DNA of 64,000 nucleotides from CAIVPM01 sp049242865 (lineage in GTDB: Bacteria; Bacteroidota; Bacteroidia; Chitinophagales; Chitinophagaceae). Made by a program: the position numbers and the translations under genes. The number at the start of each line of letters is the position of its first letter. The first letter of the stretch is position 1. The notes under the pieces are model-generated. The model searched no databases and had not been told where the DNA came from. It was given only the letters and a program-made list of their open reading frames with translations. The stretch spans positions 1 through 64,000 of the forward strand of contig JBMLOR010000065.1 in the NCBI GenBank assembly GCA_049242865.1, written 5' to 3'. This document shows positions 48,280 to 57,145 of this stretch, piece after piece.

Positions 48280-49623
48280 TTATTGTATGTTCAATTTGTT
48301 TTTATTATGATACACAGCAAAGTACAGTAACATAAATACTACCATTAAGCCAATTCCTGTAAGTGCTGCTTCAATATTATCAATAATTACGGCTACAGCT
48401 ACAAAGCAATAAGCAATAACAAATAATACCGATAAAATAGGTGTTATTTTATATAAAAAGTTTTTATACACTAGTTCATCACCCATCATTTTTTTACGCA
48501 TAATGAATAATGTACTAGCAGAAAGTGTCATACCAAAACAATCTAAAAAAATACTAAAAGTTAATACATTGTCTACTTCTTTGCCTAGCATTACTACCAA
48601 AATGGCAACTGCTGCAAAAACAGTTAAACTAGGAATTAAGGCTTGGGTTTTTGGATGTTTGTACGAAAACTTTTTAGGGAAAACACCATCAATACTCATA
48701 GCATACATTACCCTAGGATTAGCCATTAATAGCACATTTACATAAGCCATTACACTTAAAAACATGCAAGCATCAAAAACTTTTCCACCAGCTTTTCCAA
48801 ACCATGCTTCACATAATAAGGCACCAATAGCTGTAGCATTTTTCATTTTATCAAATCCAATAACAGTTACATACGCATAACTAATACATAAATACAAGGC
48901 TATTACTAATACAATACCAATTATAATTCCTTTTTGCATGGTTCGTGTATTTTTTAGCTCACCTCCAAAGTTTATGGTTTGTTGATAGCCACCATAGGTA
49001 AACGAAACAGCAACAAGGCTCAACATTAACAGTAAAAATGTGTTGTTACCATTATATTCATAAATTGGTTTTGAAGTTTCATAACCATGAGGTTCAATAA
49101 TAACACCTTTGAATATTGCAGAAATTAATAAAACAACTAATGAAACTTTTACAATAGTTAAAATATTTTGAGTTGTGCTGCTTGTTTTTAAACCCATAAC
49201 ATTCACACCATAAAAAATTAAAATTGGGATAGTTGCAACTAATATATTAAATAGCTGACCAGAAGGTTTTCCATATAATAAGTCACTTGCATAATCAGCA
49301 CCAATTAAAGCTACCACAGCCAAAGAAGCAGCATTGCTGATAAGTATTAATGCATTTACTGTAAAGCCAATGCTAGGATGGTAGGCAGTTGCAAATACTT
49401 TATAAAAAGCTCCAACAACGGGCATTCTTTGTCCAATTTCGGCATACGTAAGTGCTCCACAAATAGCAACACAACCTCCAAAAATCCAGGCTAAATAAAA
49501 AATAAATTCTGTGCCAGATTTAGCTGCAATAGTAGCTGGGGTTTTAAAAATTCCCATTCCAATTACAAGGCTAATAACAATCATGGTTAGGCTAAATAAA
49601 TTTAGCTGTTGCTTATTTTCCAC
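48280..49623 (-). CDS. Amino-acid permease (APC superfamily)
   Basis: A 447-residue inner-membrane transporter with twelve predicted helices. The first helix carries the family motif VIGMGIFKTPATIAAKSG, and conserved stretches include YAEIGQRMPVVGAFYKVFA and LANPRVMYAMSIDGVFPKKF (full Met-Ala-Asn form LLMANPRV). The sequence is closest to the L-type/heteromeric-like amino-acid transporters, but the substrate is not visible. A terminator on the same strand (49686-49721) separates it from the galactose operon upstream. Confidence 0.9.
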   Translation of the reverse strand: MENKQQLNLFSLTMIVISLVIGMGIFKTPATIAAKSGTEFIFYLAWIFGGCVAICGALTYAEIGQRMPVVGAFYKVFATAYHPSIGFTVNALILISNAASLAVVALIGADYASDLLYGKPSGQLFNILVATIPILIFYGVNVMGLKTSSTTQNILTIVKVSLVVLLISAIFKGVIIEPHGYETSKPIYEYNGNNTFLLLMLSLVAVSFTYGGYQQTINFGGELKNTRTMQKGIIIGIVLVIALYLCISYAYVTVIGFDKMKNATAIGALLCEAWFGKAGGKVFDACMFLSVMAYVNVLLMANPRVMYAMSIDGVFPKKFSYKHPKTQALIPSLTVFAAVAILVVMLGKEVDNVLTFSIFLDCFGMTLSASTLFIMRKKMMGDELVYKNFLYKITPILSVLFVIAYCFVAVAVIIDNIEAALTGIGLMVVFMLLYFAVYHNKNKLNIQ

Positions 49624-49685
49624 AATACTTTTTTTTGAACTGTAATATTAGGTTTTATTCTTTTAAAATTGCTTTTAACACTACA

Positions 49686-49721
49686 CAAAAAAAAGAAGCA
49701 CATATATATTATGCTTCTTTT
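49686..49721 (-). terminator. Terminator of the galactose operon
   Basis: A perfect 10-bp stem AAAAGAAGCA/TGCTTCTTTT (49691-49700 with 49712-49721) with an 11-base loop and, on the minus strand, a following T-run (49686-49693). It is 66 bases downstream of galT. Confidence 0.85.
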
Positions 49722-49786
49722 AAATAGGGTTTAAAGTATTAAATTAATTGAATAAAATGTTTTTTTGATGAGTTGATGTACAAAAG

Positions 49787-50830
49787 CTATAAAGCATAAT
49801 GCTTTGAGCTTAAGTTTCTTAAAACTTCTGCACTTCTTTCTGCAGTTATATCTCGTTGTGCTTCTCCTAACATTTCATAACCAACCATAAATTTTTTTAC
49901 ACTCGCACTTCTTAATAATGGTGGATAAAAATGAAAATGAACATCCCATTCCTCATGTGTTAACCCATCTGTTGGTGCTTGATGAATACCTGCACTATAA
50001 GGGAATGAGGTTTCAAATAAATTGTCGTATAATGTTGTTGTATGTTTAATAATACTTGCAAAATCAACTATTTGTTGATCGTTAAAATGTGCAATAGATG
50101 GTAAAGCATTTTTGCTTACAATCATAGTTTCAAAGGGCCAAGTTGCCCAAAATGGAACAAGCGTAACAAAAGAGTCGTTTTCAAAAACTATCCTTTCATT
50201 TAATTGTAACTCTTTTTGTAAATAATCTTGTAATAATGTTTTTTGATGTGTTTTATAGTATTTTAATAAGTTGTTTTGAGTGCGTTGCACTAGAGATGGA
50301 ATTGAACTTTGTGCCCAAATTTGGCCATGAGGATGAGGATTGCTGCAACCCATTACTGAGCCTTTGTTTTCAAAGATTTGTACGTGATTTATTTTAGGAT
50401 GTTTGCTAAGCTCCTCGTATTGTTGTTTCCAAGTTTTTACTACCTCTTCAATGGCTTCTTGCTCCATTAATGGAAGTGTTAAAGAGTGATTGGGCGAAAA
50501 GCAAATTACCCTGTTAATTCCAAATTCTGGTTGTGATTTAAAAAAGTCATCTTTGCTATTTTCTTCATCAAACTCAATCGATTGAAATGCTGGATAATCG
50601 TTATCAAACACATAGCAACTTTCGTAATTTGGATTTACTTCACCACCACTTCTTTGATTTCCTGCACATAAATAACAATTTGCATCATGTGTTATGGTGG
50701 GCAAAGGTGCAGCAGTTTCTTGTTGGCCTTGCCAAGGGCGTTGAGTTCGTTGAGGCGATACTAAAATCCATTCATCTAATAAAGGATTGTAGCGTCTGTG
50801 GGCATGTAGTTTATTATCAAAAGCAGTCAT
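49787..50830 (-). CDS. galT: Galactose-1-phosphate uridylyltransferase (UDP-glucose--hexose-1-phosphate)
   Basis: This enzyme exchanges UMP between UDP-glucose and galactose-1-phosphate in the Leloir pathway. It has 347 residues from the ATG at 50830. The catalytic H166-P-H168 lies in CSNPHPHGQIWA. The structural-metal cysteines are in CYLCAGNQ, and a second block is GIHQAPTDGLTHEEWDVHFH. The reading frame continues upstream into galK (TTG 50875), but the ATG 7 bases after the galK stop gives the standard start MTAFDNKLHAHRRYNPL. It is last in galM-galK-galT. Confidence 0.96.
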   Translation of the reverse strand: MTAFDNKLHAHRRYNPLLDEWILVSPQRTQRPWQGQQETAAPLPTITHDANCYLCAGNQRSGGEVNPNYESCYVFDNDYPAFQSIEFDEENSKDDFFKSQPEFGINRVICFSPNHSLTLPLMEQEAIEEVVKTWKQQYEELSKHPKINHVQIFENKGSVMGCSNPHPHGQIWAQSSIPSLVQRTQNNLLKYYKTHQKTLLQDYLQKELQLNERIVFENDSFVTLVPFWATWPFETMIVSKNALPSIAHFNDQQIVDFASIIKHTTTLYDNLFETSFPYSAGIHQAPTDGLTHEEWDVHFHFYPPLLRSASVKKFMVGYEMLGEAQRDITAERSAEVLRNLSSKHYAL

Positions 50831-50837
50831 AAATAAA

Positions 50838-52007
50838 TTATTTTTTTGGTGTGTAAATATGAGTTCCTTGGGCAATTTTTAGTTGAATAGCTTTGCCTTT
50901 TATGCCAAATTTTTCTTTGTAACTTTTAAGTACATTTTCTGTGAAAGATTTAACGGCAGTTTTTTCAATAATCAAAATCATACAACCTCCAAAACCACCA
51001 CCCATCATTCTAGCCCCTAAAACTGCAGGATATTGTTTTGCTTGTGCTACTAAAAAATCTAGTTCGTCACAGCTTACGTGGTATAATTTACTTAAGCCAT
51101 GGTGTGTTTGATACAGATATTTTCCTACTTTTTCTATTTCATTTTTGCTCAAGGCTTTTACTGTATTTTGTACACGAGCAATTTCTTCAACTACAAATTT
51201 GCAGCAGTCGTAAATATCTTTTGATAGGCTTTTTTTCACAAATTCTAGATGTTCTTTTTTTACATCTCTAAAGTTTTTTATTTCAGGAAAATGTTCCATT
51301 AAAAAAGCTTTTCCTTTTTGTGCAGCAGCTTTTCTGTCATTGTATCCAGAAGCTAAAAGACTATGTTTTACTTGACTATCAATTAAAAGTACTTGATAAT
51401 TACCTAGTGCAATAGAAACTTCTTTATGCTCAAAACTTAAGCAATCTAGTAATAGAAAATAATTTTCTTTCCCAAACAAATTGGCATACTGATCCATTAT
51501 ACCACATTTTACACCAACAAATTTGTGTTCTGTTTTTTGAGCCATTTTTGCCAGTTGTAAAGTAGTGTACTTTAAATTAAAAAGATGATTTAAAGCATAG
51601 GCAAAGCCACAAGTTAATGCAGCAGATGAAGATAAGCCAGCACCAATTGGGAGGTTGCTACTAAATACAACTTGAACACCTTGTGGCAGCTTTTTTTTCA
51701 TTTGGCTAAGAATACCAACAAAGTAGTTAACCCAAATTCTGTCTGTCGACACTAATGGCCCATTTAAATCAATTTCAACAGTATCTTTTATATCAATTGC
51801 AATAATCTTTGCAGTTTGTTTTTTTGTTTTTTTTATGGCAACACAAACATATTTATCAATAGCAGCAGGCATTACATAACCATCGTTATAATCAATATGT
51901 TCTCCAATAAAATTTATTCTTCCAGGAGAAAGTACAACTACATCTGCTTTGCTTTTAAATACATTTTCGAAATGTTGACTTGTGCTATTTACAATTTTTT
52001 GTGACAT
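50838..52007 (-). CDS. galK: Galactokinase
   Basis: This GHMP kinase phosphorylates alpha-D-galactose at C1. The 389 residues contain the galactokinase signature PGRINFIGEHIDYNDGYVMP near residues 28-47, the ATP motif LPIGAGLSSSAALTCG and the third motif GARMMGGGFGGC. Length is normal. The start ATG lies 33 bases after the galM stop and the stop is 7 bases before galT, so the three are one operon transcribed from the galM side. Confidence 0.97.
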   Translation of the reverse strand: MSQKIVNSTSQHFENVFKSKADVVVLSPGRINFIGEHIDYNDGYVMPAAIDKYVCVAIKKTKKQTAKIIAIDIKDTVEIDLNGPLVSTDRIWVNYFVGILSQMKKKLPQGVQVVFSSNLPIGAGLSSSAALTCGFAYALNHLFNLKYTTLQLAKMAQKTEHKFVGVKCGIMDQYANLFGKENYFLLLDCLSFEHKEVSIALGNYQVLLIDSQVKHSLLASGYNDRKAAAQKGKAFLMEHFPEIKNFRDVKKEHLEFVKKSLSKDIYDCCKFVVEEIARVQNTVKALSKNEIEKVGKYLYQTHHGLSKLYHVSCDELDFLVAQAKQYPAVLGARMMGGGFGGCMILIIEKTAVKSFTENVLKSYKEKFGIKGKAIQLKIAQGTHIYTPKK

Positions 52008-52040
52008 GAATTTAATGTATTAATAATGATAAAATTTGAA

Positions 52041-53066
52041 TTAAAAATTTGAAAAATGGTAAGCTGTTTTATGTAAAAAAACTTCATCTTTTTTTAGCAC
52101 TATTGAAGGAAAATTTTCGTGATGAACTGAATCTGGAAAATGTTGAGTTTCAAAACAAATACCACTGTAGGTGCCGTATTGTTTATATTTTTTTGTAACT
52201 AAAGCTTCGTTTACTTTTCCTCCAACATAAACATGGGTGCTTGGTTGATTAGTAAATACAGTAAGTTGTAAATTGTTTGTATTGCACCTTAAACAAGCAA
52301 CACTTTCGTTTAAATTGTTGTTTACAAATGAAGTATCAATTGATGTTGGTGCAGCAGCATAGTTAGAAAAATTATAGTTAGATTGTTGTACATCTATAAA
52401 ATTACCAGTAGGTATCATATCATTAGTTTCGAGCAATTGATTGGCTTGTAATTTTAATTCATGTTTGCTTAAGTCGGTAGAAGCATCGTCTAAATTAAAA
52501 TAACTATGTTGTGTAAAGTTTACTACAGTGTCAGCATCACTTATGGCTTCAATTGTAATATCCCAAGTATTATCTTCTGTAATTTCATAAGTAAGATTGG
52601 TTTGCAAATTGCCAGGATAACCTTCTTCTCCATCTTTACTTAATAAGTAAAAAGTAATTTTATTTGATGCTACATGTTTTACTTCCCAAACTTTTTGACT
52701 AAAACCTTCAAAACCACCATGTAGTTGATGTGCACCAAAGTTGGCATTTAAAGAAACTATCGTGTTGTTTAAATCAAACTGAGCATTTGCAATTCTGCCA
52801 GCAACTCTACCAACTATTGCACCAAAATAGGGCGAACCTCCAATTTCAAATGATTTGATATAATCCTCTACACTATTAAATCCTAAAACAACATCAATCA
52901 ATTGATTATTATTCGGAACAAAAAGATTAGTAACAGTAGCCCCATAATCGAGCACATTTAAACACATTCCTTTTGAATTTTTTATCGAGTAACCCGTAAT
53001 GGCAGTTCCATTACTTAAATGTCCATGTATTTTTGGACTTTCGTTTGAAAGTAATTTAGCAAGCAT
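52041..53066 (-). CDS. galM: Aldose 1-epimerase (mutarotase)
   Basis: This enzyme interconverts alpha and beta anomers of galactose, feeding galactokinase. The 341 residues show the mutarotase fold: LDYGATVTNLFVPN, YFGAIVGRVAGRIANAQF, the catalytic-His segment FTQHSYFNLDD, and the C-terminal catalytic-Glu segment CFETQHFPDSVHHENFPS. No signal peptide, so it is cytoplasmic. An exact -7 match (TAAGTTTG, 53071-53078) ends only four bases before the ATG, so the transcript may be nearly leaderless. It is first in galM-galK-galT and divergent from the GntR gene. Confidence 0.96.
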   Translation of the reverse strand: MLAKLLSNESPKIHGHLSNGTAITGYSIKNSKGMCLNVLDYGATVTNLFVPNNNQLIDVVLGFNSVEDYIKSFEIGGSPYFGAIVGRVAGRIANAQFDLNNTIVSLNANFGAHQLHGGFEGFSQKVWEVKHVASNKITFYLLSKDGEEGYPGNLQTNLTYEITEDNTWDITIEAISDADTVVNFTQHSYFNLDDASTDLSKHELKLQANQLLETNDMIPTGNFIDVQQSNYNFSNYAAAPTSIDTSFVNNNLNESVACLRCNTNNLQLTVFTNQPSTHVYVGGKVNEALVTKKYKQYGTYSGICFETQHFPDSVHHENFPSIVLKKDEVFLHKTAYHFSNF

Positions 53067-53070
53067 AAGC

Positions 53071-53078
53071 CAAACTTA
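53071..53078 (-). promoter_or_regulatory. galM -7 promoter element
   Basis: The minus strand reads TAAGTTTG, an exact TAnnTTTG match, four bases before the galM ATG. A near-consensus -33 (ATG for TTG, 53098-53100) is 19 bases upstream, next to the first ACCAGT repeat. Confidence 0.5.
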
Positions 53079-53100
53079 GAATTAAAAAAAATATAAACAT

Positions 53101-53140
53101 ACCAGTACCCACCAGTTTTTTGTATATTGCCTACCAGTTT
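53101..53140. promoter_or_regulatory. Three ACCAGT direct repeats, candidate GntR operator
   Basis: ACCAGT occurs at 53101, and ACCAGTTT at 53111 and 53133, all in the same orientation, spaced 10 and 22 bases (about one and two helical turns). They lie in the 80-base gap between galM and the GntR gene and just upstream of the galM promoter. They are likely sites for the adjacent regulator. Confidence 0.65.
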
Positions 53141-53146
53141 AAAATT

Positions 53147-54130
53147 ATGTTACCTAAAAACGATGTGCCAAAATATCTGCAAATTGTAAATGCATTAGAG
53201 CAATCAATTAGTAGCAAGGCTACAAGCTATGGACAAAAATTGCCTAGTGTAAATAAGTGTTGTTTGCAGTTTCATGTTTCAAGAGATACTGTATTATTAG
53301 CTTATGAAACTTTAAAAAAGCGTGGAATTGTACAAAGCGTTGCAGGCAAAGGATATTTTATAAAGAGTTATAAAATTGAAACACAGAAACGAGTTTTTGT
53401 ATTGTTCGATGAATTAAATGCTTTTAAACAAGATTTATATGTATCATTAGTTGAGCATTTGGGCATGCAGATTTTTGTAGATGTTTATTTTCATCATTTT
53501 AATTATAAAGTTTTTAAAGCATTGATTGAAGAAGCAAGGGGTAATTACTCGTGTTATGTAATTATGCCATCGAACTTAAAGTATGCACCAGAAGCTATAA
53601 GTAAATTAGCAATGAATGAAGTTTACTTACTCGATCAAACAAGGCCAATTTGGAATAAATATGCTTCCGTTTATCAAGATTTTGAAAAAGACATTTTTGA
53701 ATCGTTATTTAAAGTAAAACTGTTTCTCCGTAAGTATAGTAAAATTGTTTTAATCTATCCTGGCGAAAAAGAACCAATTGGCATGGTAAAAGGCTTTGAA
53801 AAATTTAAAAAAACTACAACAACTATTTGCCAAGTTGTTACTGCATTTAATGAAAAACTGTTGCAGCATGGCACAGTATTTATTGTAGTAAAGGATGAAG
53901 ATTTAGTTGAATTAATTGAAGCAGCACATATAAAAAAATTCGTTCTTAAAAAAGATTATGGAATTATTTCGTACAACGATACCTCGCTAAAAAAAATTGT
54001 TGAAAAAGGAATTACTACCATTTCTACAGATTTTAAAAAAATGGGCGAAACTATGGCACAAATGATTTTGCAACAACAAGCCAATCAAGTGCACAATCCT
54101 TGCAATATTATTATTCGAAAATCATTATAG
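53147..54130 (+). CDS. GntR-family regulator with periplasmic-binding-like sensor, galactose locus
   Basis: A 327-residue transcription factor. The winged HTH of the GntR type is N-terminal (about 5-75: VPKYLQIVNALEQSI, KLPSVNKCCLQFHVSRDTVL, LKKRGIVQSVAGKGYFI). It is joined to a LacI-like periplasmic-binding domain (about 80-325) instead of the usual GntR effector domain. This hybrid form is frequent in Bacteroidota sugar loci. The ATG at 53147 is used; a TTG at 53120 would place the start among the operator repeats. It is divergent from galM-galK-galT and probably controls them. Its stop abuts the queG stop with no gap. Confidence 0.85.
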   Translation: MLPKNDVPKYLQIVNALEQSISSKATSYGQKLPSVNKCCLQFHVSRDTVLLAYETLKKRGIVQSVAGKGYFIKSYKIETQKRVFVLFDELNAFKQDLYVSLVEHLGMQIFVDVYFHHFNYKVFKALIEEARGNYSCYVIMPSNLKYAPEAISKLAMNEVYLLDQTRPIWNKYASVYQDFEKDIFESLFKVKLFLRKYSKIVLIYPGEKEPIGMVKGFEKFKKTTTTICQVVTAFNEKLLQHGTVFIVVKDEDLVELIEAAHIKKFVLKKDYGIISYNDTSLKKIVEKGITTISTDFKKMGETMAQMILQQQANQVHNPCNIIIRKSL

Positions 54131-55060
54131 CTACTCATTAAGTAAAAACTTAATGTTTCTATGAATGCCTTGCAGTTTGCTGCGTTTTAATGGAGAATCT
54201 TTGAAAATAGTTGAAAAACTTTCTTGTGTTAATTGCAACCAGTCAGACTCATTAAAATCAAAGATTTCTCGAATGGGCTCAAAATCTTTTTCCATATGGC
54301 TTTTGCTAAATCTATTCCATGGACAAACATCTTGGCAAGTGTCGCAACCAAACATCCAATTATCAAATTTACCCTGTAAACCATTATGTATAAATGCATC
54401 TTTTAACTCAATGGTATGATACGATATACATTTATTAGCATCAATAACTTTATTAGGTAAAATGGCTTCTGTTGGGCAATCATCAATACATTTTGTACAA
54501 GTGCCACAATAATCTTTAGCAAATTCATGATCATATTCCAACTCAATATCTACAATTAAGGTGGCGATAAAAAAGAATGAGCCCTGTTGTTTAGTAATAA
54601 AGTTACCATTTTTACCAACCCAGCCTAAGCCACTTTTTACAGCCCATGCTCGTTCTAAAACAGGGGCACTATCTACAAAGCCACGAGCATTAAAATTGCC
54701 TAGTTGAATTTGTAAAGCTGCATAAAATTCTTTTAAATATTTTTTGATGACGGTGTGATAGTCTTTGCCATAAGCATACTTACTAATTTTGTTTTTTGTA
54801 GTTGAAATTTGTTTGGGGTAATAGTTTTTTAAAACAGTAATTACAGATTTTGCACCAGGTACAAGCAGTTGTGGGTTTACTCTTTTATCAAAATGATTCT
54901 CCATGTATTGCATACCTGCATGGTGGTTTTTGTGTAGCCAATTTTCTAGCTTTTGTGCATCATTTTCTAAAAATTCTGCCTTAGCAATTCCACAGAAATC
55001 AAAGCCAAACTGCTTTGAGGTGTTTTTAATAAAAATTGATTTGTGATGAAAACTATGCAA
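54131..55060 (-). CDS. queG: Epoxyqueuosine reductase QueG
   Basis: This iron-sulfur, cobalamin-dependent enzyme makes the last step of queuosine formation in tRNA. The 309 residues have the N-terminal block FGFDFCGIAKAEFLENDA, MENHFDKRVNPQ and AVKSGLGWVGKNG. Two 4Fe-4S clusters are indicated by CGTCTKCIDDCPTEAI and CDTCQDVCPWN. The start must be TTG at 55060: a TAG codon is directly upstream in frame and the next ATG is within the conserved domain. It lies tail-to-tail with the GntR gene. Confidence 0.95.
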   Translation of the reverse strand: MHSFHHKSIFIKNTSKQFGFDFCGIAKAEFLENDAQKLENWLHKNHHAGMQYMENHFDKRVNPQLLVPGAKSVITVLKNYYPKQISTTKNKISKYAYGKDYHTVIKKYLKEFYAALQIQLGNFNARGFVDSAPVLERAWAVKSGLGWVGKNGNFITKQQGSFFFIATLIVDIELEYDHEFAKDYCGTCTKCIDDCPTEAILPNKVIDANKCISYHTIELKDAFIHNGLQGKFDNWMFGCDTCQDVCPWNRFSKSHMEKDFEPIREIFDFNESDWLQLTQESFSTIFKDSPLKRSKLQGIHRNIKFLLNE

Positions 55061-55117
55061 CTAAAAAAATTTTGTTATTATATAATAAGTTTTTAAAATT
55101 GTAAAAATAAACAAGTT

Positions 55118-57139
55118 ATGAATCACACTAAAAAACTGCTTTTGATGATGCTATTGGCATGCAACCAACTTATTGCTCAAAACTTACGCAAAGAAAAATT
55201 TGGAAACATTAAAATCGAAGATTTTACTCCCACATCACCCATTCTAACTACAGATGATGCTGCGGTAATTTTATATGATATTGGCAGCACTGTATTTGAA
55301 GGTAATAATCAAGGTGGCTTTGATTTACTGTATAAACATCACAAAAAAATTTTAATAAAAAAAAGAAGTGCTTTTGATTTGGCAACTATACAAGAAAGGT
55401 TATATAATGGTGATTATGAAAGTGAAGAGAGATTGGAGGATGTAAAAGCTGCAACCTACAATATTGTTGATGGAAAAATTGTAACATCTAATTTAGAAGT
55501 AAAAAAAGATGTTGCAAAAGAACAATTGAATAAAAGTGTTTTAGAGAAAAAGTTTACATTGCCTGAGGTAAAAGAAGGCTGTATAGTAGAGTACTCATAC
55601 ACAGTAAGAACAAAAAATATTGGAGATATGCATAGTTGGGATTTTCAGGATGTGCATCCCACACTTTGGAGTGAATATCATGTAGTCATCCCACCAATGT
55701 ATAGTTATCTTCAACAAAGAAGAGGGCTTGGCGAAAGGTATGATATTGATAGCTTTAAAACAGTGTATCAAAATTATAATATAATTTTTCCAAACGATTA
55801 TGGGCCAAGTGAGCATTATAATTTTCCAGGTGAGGCAAAATGGGCTTTATGGGTAAGAAAAGATGTTCCCGCATTTAAGCTTGAAGACTTTACATCTAGC
55901 TTAAGAAATTATTTAAGCAGTATTGAATTTCATTACTTTTCATTTCAATTAAATAAAGAAAGCCCGGTTAAACTAAAAATTAAAGATTGGCTAAGTACAG
56001 CAAGTAGTTATTTAAATGCTCCAAACTTTGGAGCAATTTTAAATTTGGAAAAAAATGAATGGGTGGCAACAGAAGCAAAAAAAATTGTAGGTACAAGTAT
56101 AGATGAAGAAGCTGCAAAAAAAGTATACAATTATTTTAAAGATAATTTTAACTGTATTTCAAAAAGAGGTACCACTTTTTCGAATGATCCTAAAAAAATT
56201 TGGCAGAATAAAAAAGGTAGGGTTAGTGATATAAATTTATTACTTAATGCATTTTTATATCATCTAGGGTTTAAAACTAGCCCTGTAATTTTAAGTACAC
56301 AAAGCAATGGACGACCAGATGAAGTGAGAGCTATAACTTATCAGTTTAATTATGTTATTGCAGAATTAGAAATAAATAATAAAAAATATTTACTAGATGC
56401 CACTAATAAATATTTAGGCTTTGGACAAATTCCAGAAGATTGTTATGGGGGTTCAGGAAGAAAAATTGATAGAATGCCAATTTTAATTCCACTTAATGCA
56501 GATAGTTTAATTGAAGCAAAAAGCACATCAATTTTTATTGTAAATAGTGAAAAAAAAGGTAAGTTAGAGGCAAGTTTTACTACCAATTTGGGCGTGTATG
56601 AAAGTGCAAGAGAAAGGGAAAAATATAGTAAAGAAGGTAAAGAAAATTACTTTAATAAATTTGAAAAAGCATATGCTTTTCCAATAAAAATTTCAAGTAA
56701 AGAGATTGAAAATGAAACTGAACTAACGGAGCCTTTTGTTTTAAAATACGATTTTGATACCGAACTTGGGGATGAAGATATAATTTATTTTACACCACTA
56801 CTAGCAGAAGCAACCACAAAAAATCCATTTAAAAGTGCTACACGCAATTACCCTGTTGAAATGTCTTATGGTATAGACGAAACTATTATACTAGATATGG
56901 AAATACCAAATGGTTATGTTGTTGATGAATTGCCTAAAAGCATAAAAGCCACTTTATTAGAAGGTGAAGGTAAATTTGAGTACATCATTGTTAATAGAAA
57001 CAATAAAATTCAACTACGTAGTAGAATTTTTATTAACAAGGCAAACTTTGCAACAGAAGAATATGAGGTGTTAAGAAATTTTTGGGGAATGATTGTAAAA
57101 AAACATGCCGAGCAAATTGTATTCAAAAAAATAAAATAA
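55118..57139 (+). CDS. Exported DUF3857 protein with degenerate transglutaminase fold (paralogue 1)
   Basis: A 673-residue exported protein with a signal peptide (residues 1-21, ending QLIAQ). It has a DUF3857 domain (about 45-260: DAAVILYDIGSTVFEG, EGCIVEYSYTVRTKN) and a transglutaminase-like fold (about 325-445). At the catalytic Cys position the motif is GRVSDINLLLNAF, and at the His position QFNYVIAEL, so both Cys and His are lost, while LLDATN keeps Asp. It is therefore probably not a peptidase. A C-terminal beta domain completes it. A homologous gene follows 6 bases downstream. Confidence 0.85.
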   Translation: MNHTKKLLLMMLLACNQLIAQNLRKEKFGNIKIEDFTPTSPILTTDDAAVILYDIGSTVFEGNNQGGFDLLYKHHKKILIKKRSAFDLATIQERLYNGDYESEERLEDVKAATYNIVDGKIVTSNLEVKKDVAKEQLNKSVLEKKFTLPEVKEGCIVEYSYTVRTKNIGDMHSWDFQDVHPTLWSEYHVVIPPMYSYLQQRRGLGERYDIDSFKTVYQNYNIIFPNDYGPSEHYNFPGEAKWALWVRKDVPAFKLEDFTSSLRNYLSSIEFHYFSFQLNKESPVKLKIKDWLSTASSYLNAPNFGAILNLEKNEWVATEAKKIVGTSIDEEAAKKVYNYFKDNFNCISKRGTTFSNDPKKIWQNKKGRVSDINLLLNAFLYHLGFKTSPVILSTQSNGRPDEVRAITYQFNYVIAELEINNKKYLLDATNKYLGFGQIPEDCYGGSGRKIDRMPILIPLNADSLIEAKSTSIFIVNSEKKGKLEASFTTNLGVYESAREREKYSKEGKENYFNKFEKAYAFPIKISSKEIENETELTEPFVLKYDFDTELGDEDIIYFTPLLAEATTKNPFKSATRNYPVEMSYGIDETIILDMEIPNGYVVDELPKSIKATLLEGEGKFEYIIVNRNNKIQLRSRIFINKANFATEEYEVLRNFWGMIVKKHAEQIVFKKIK

Positions 57140-57145
57140 ACAGTA

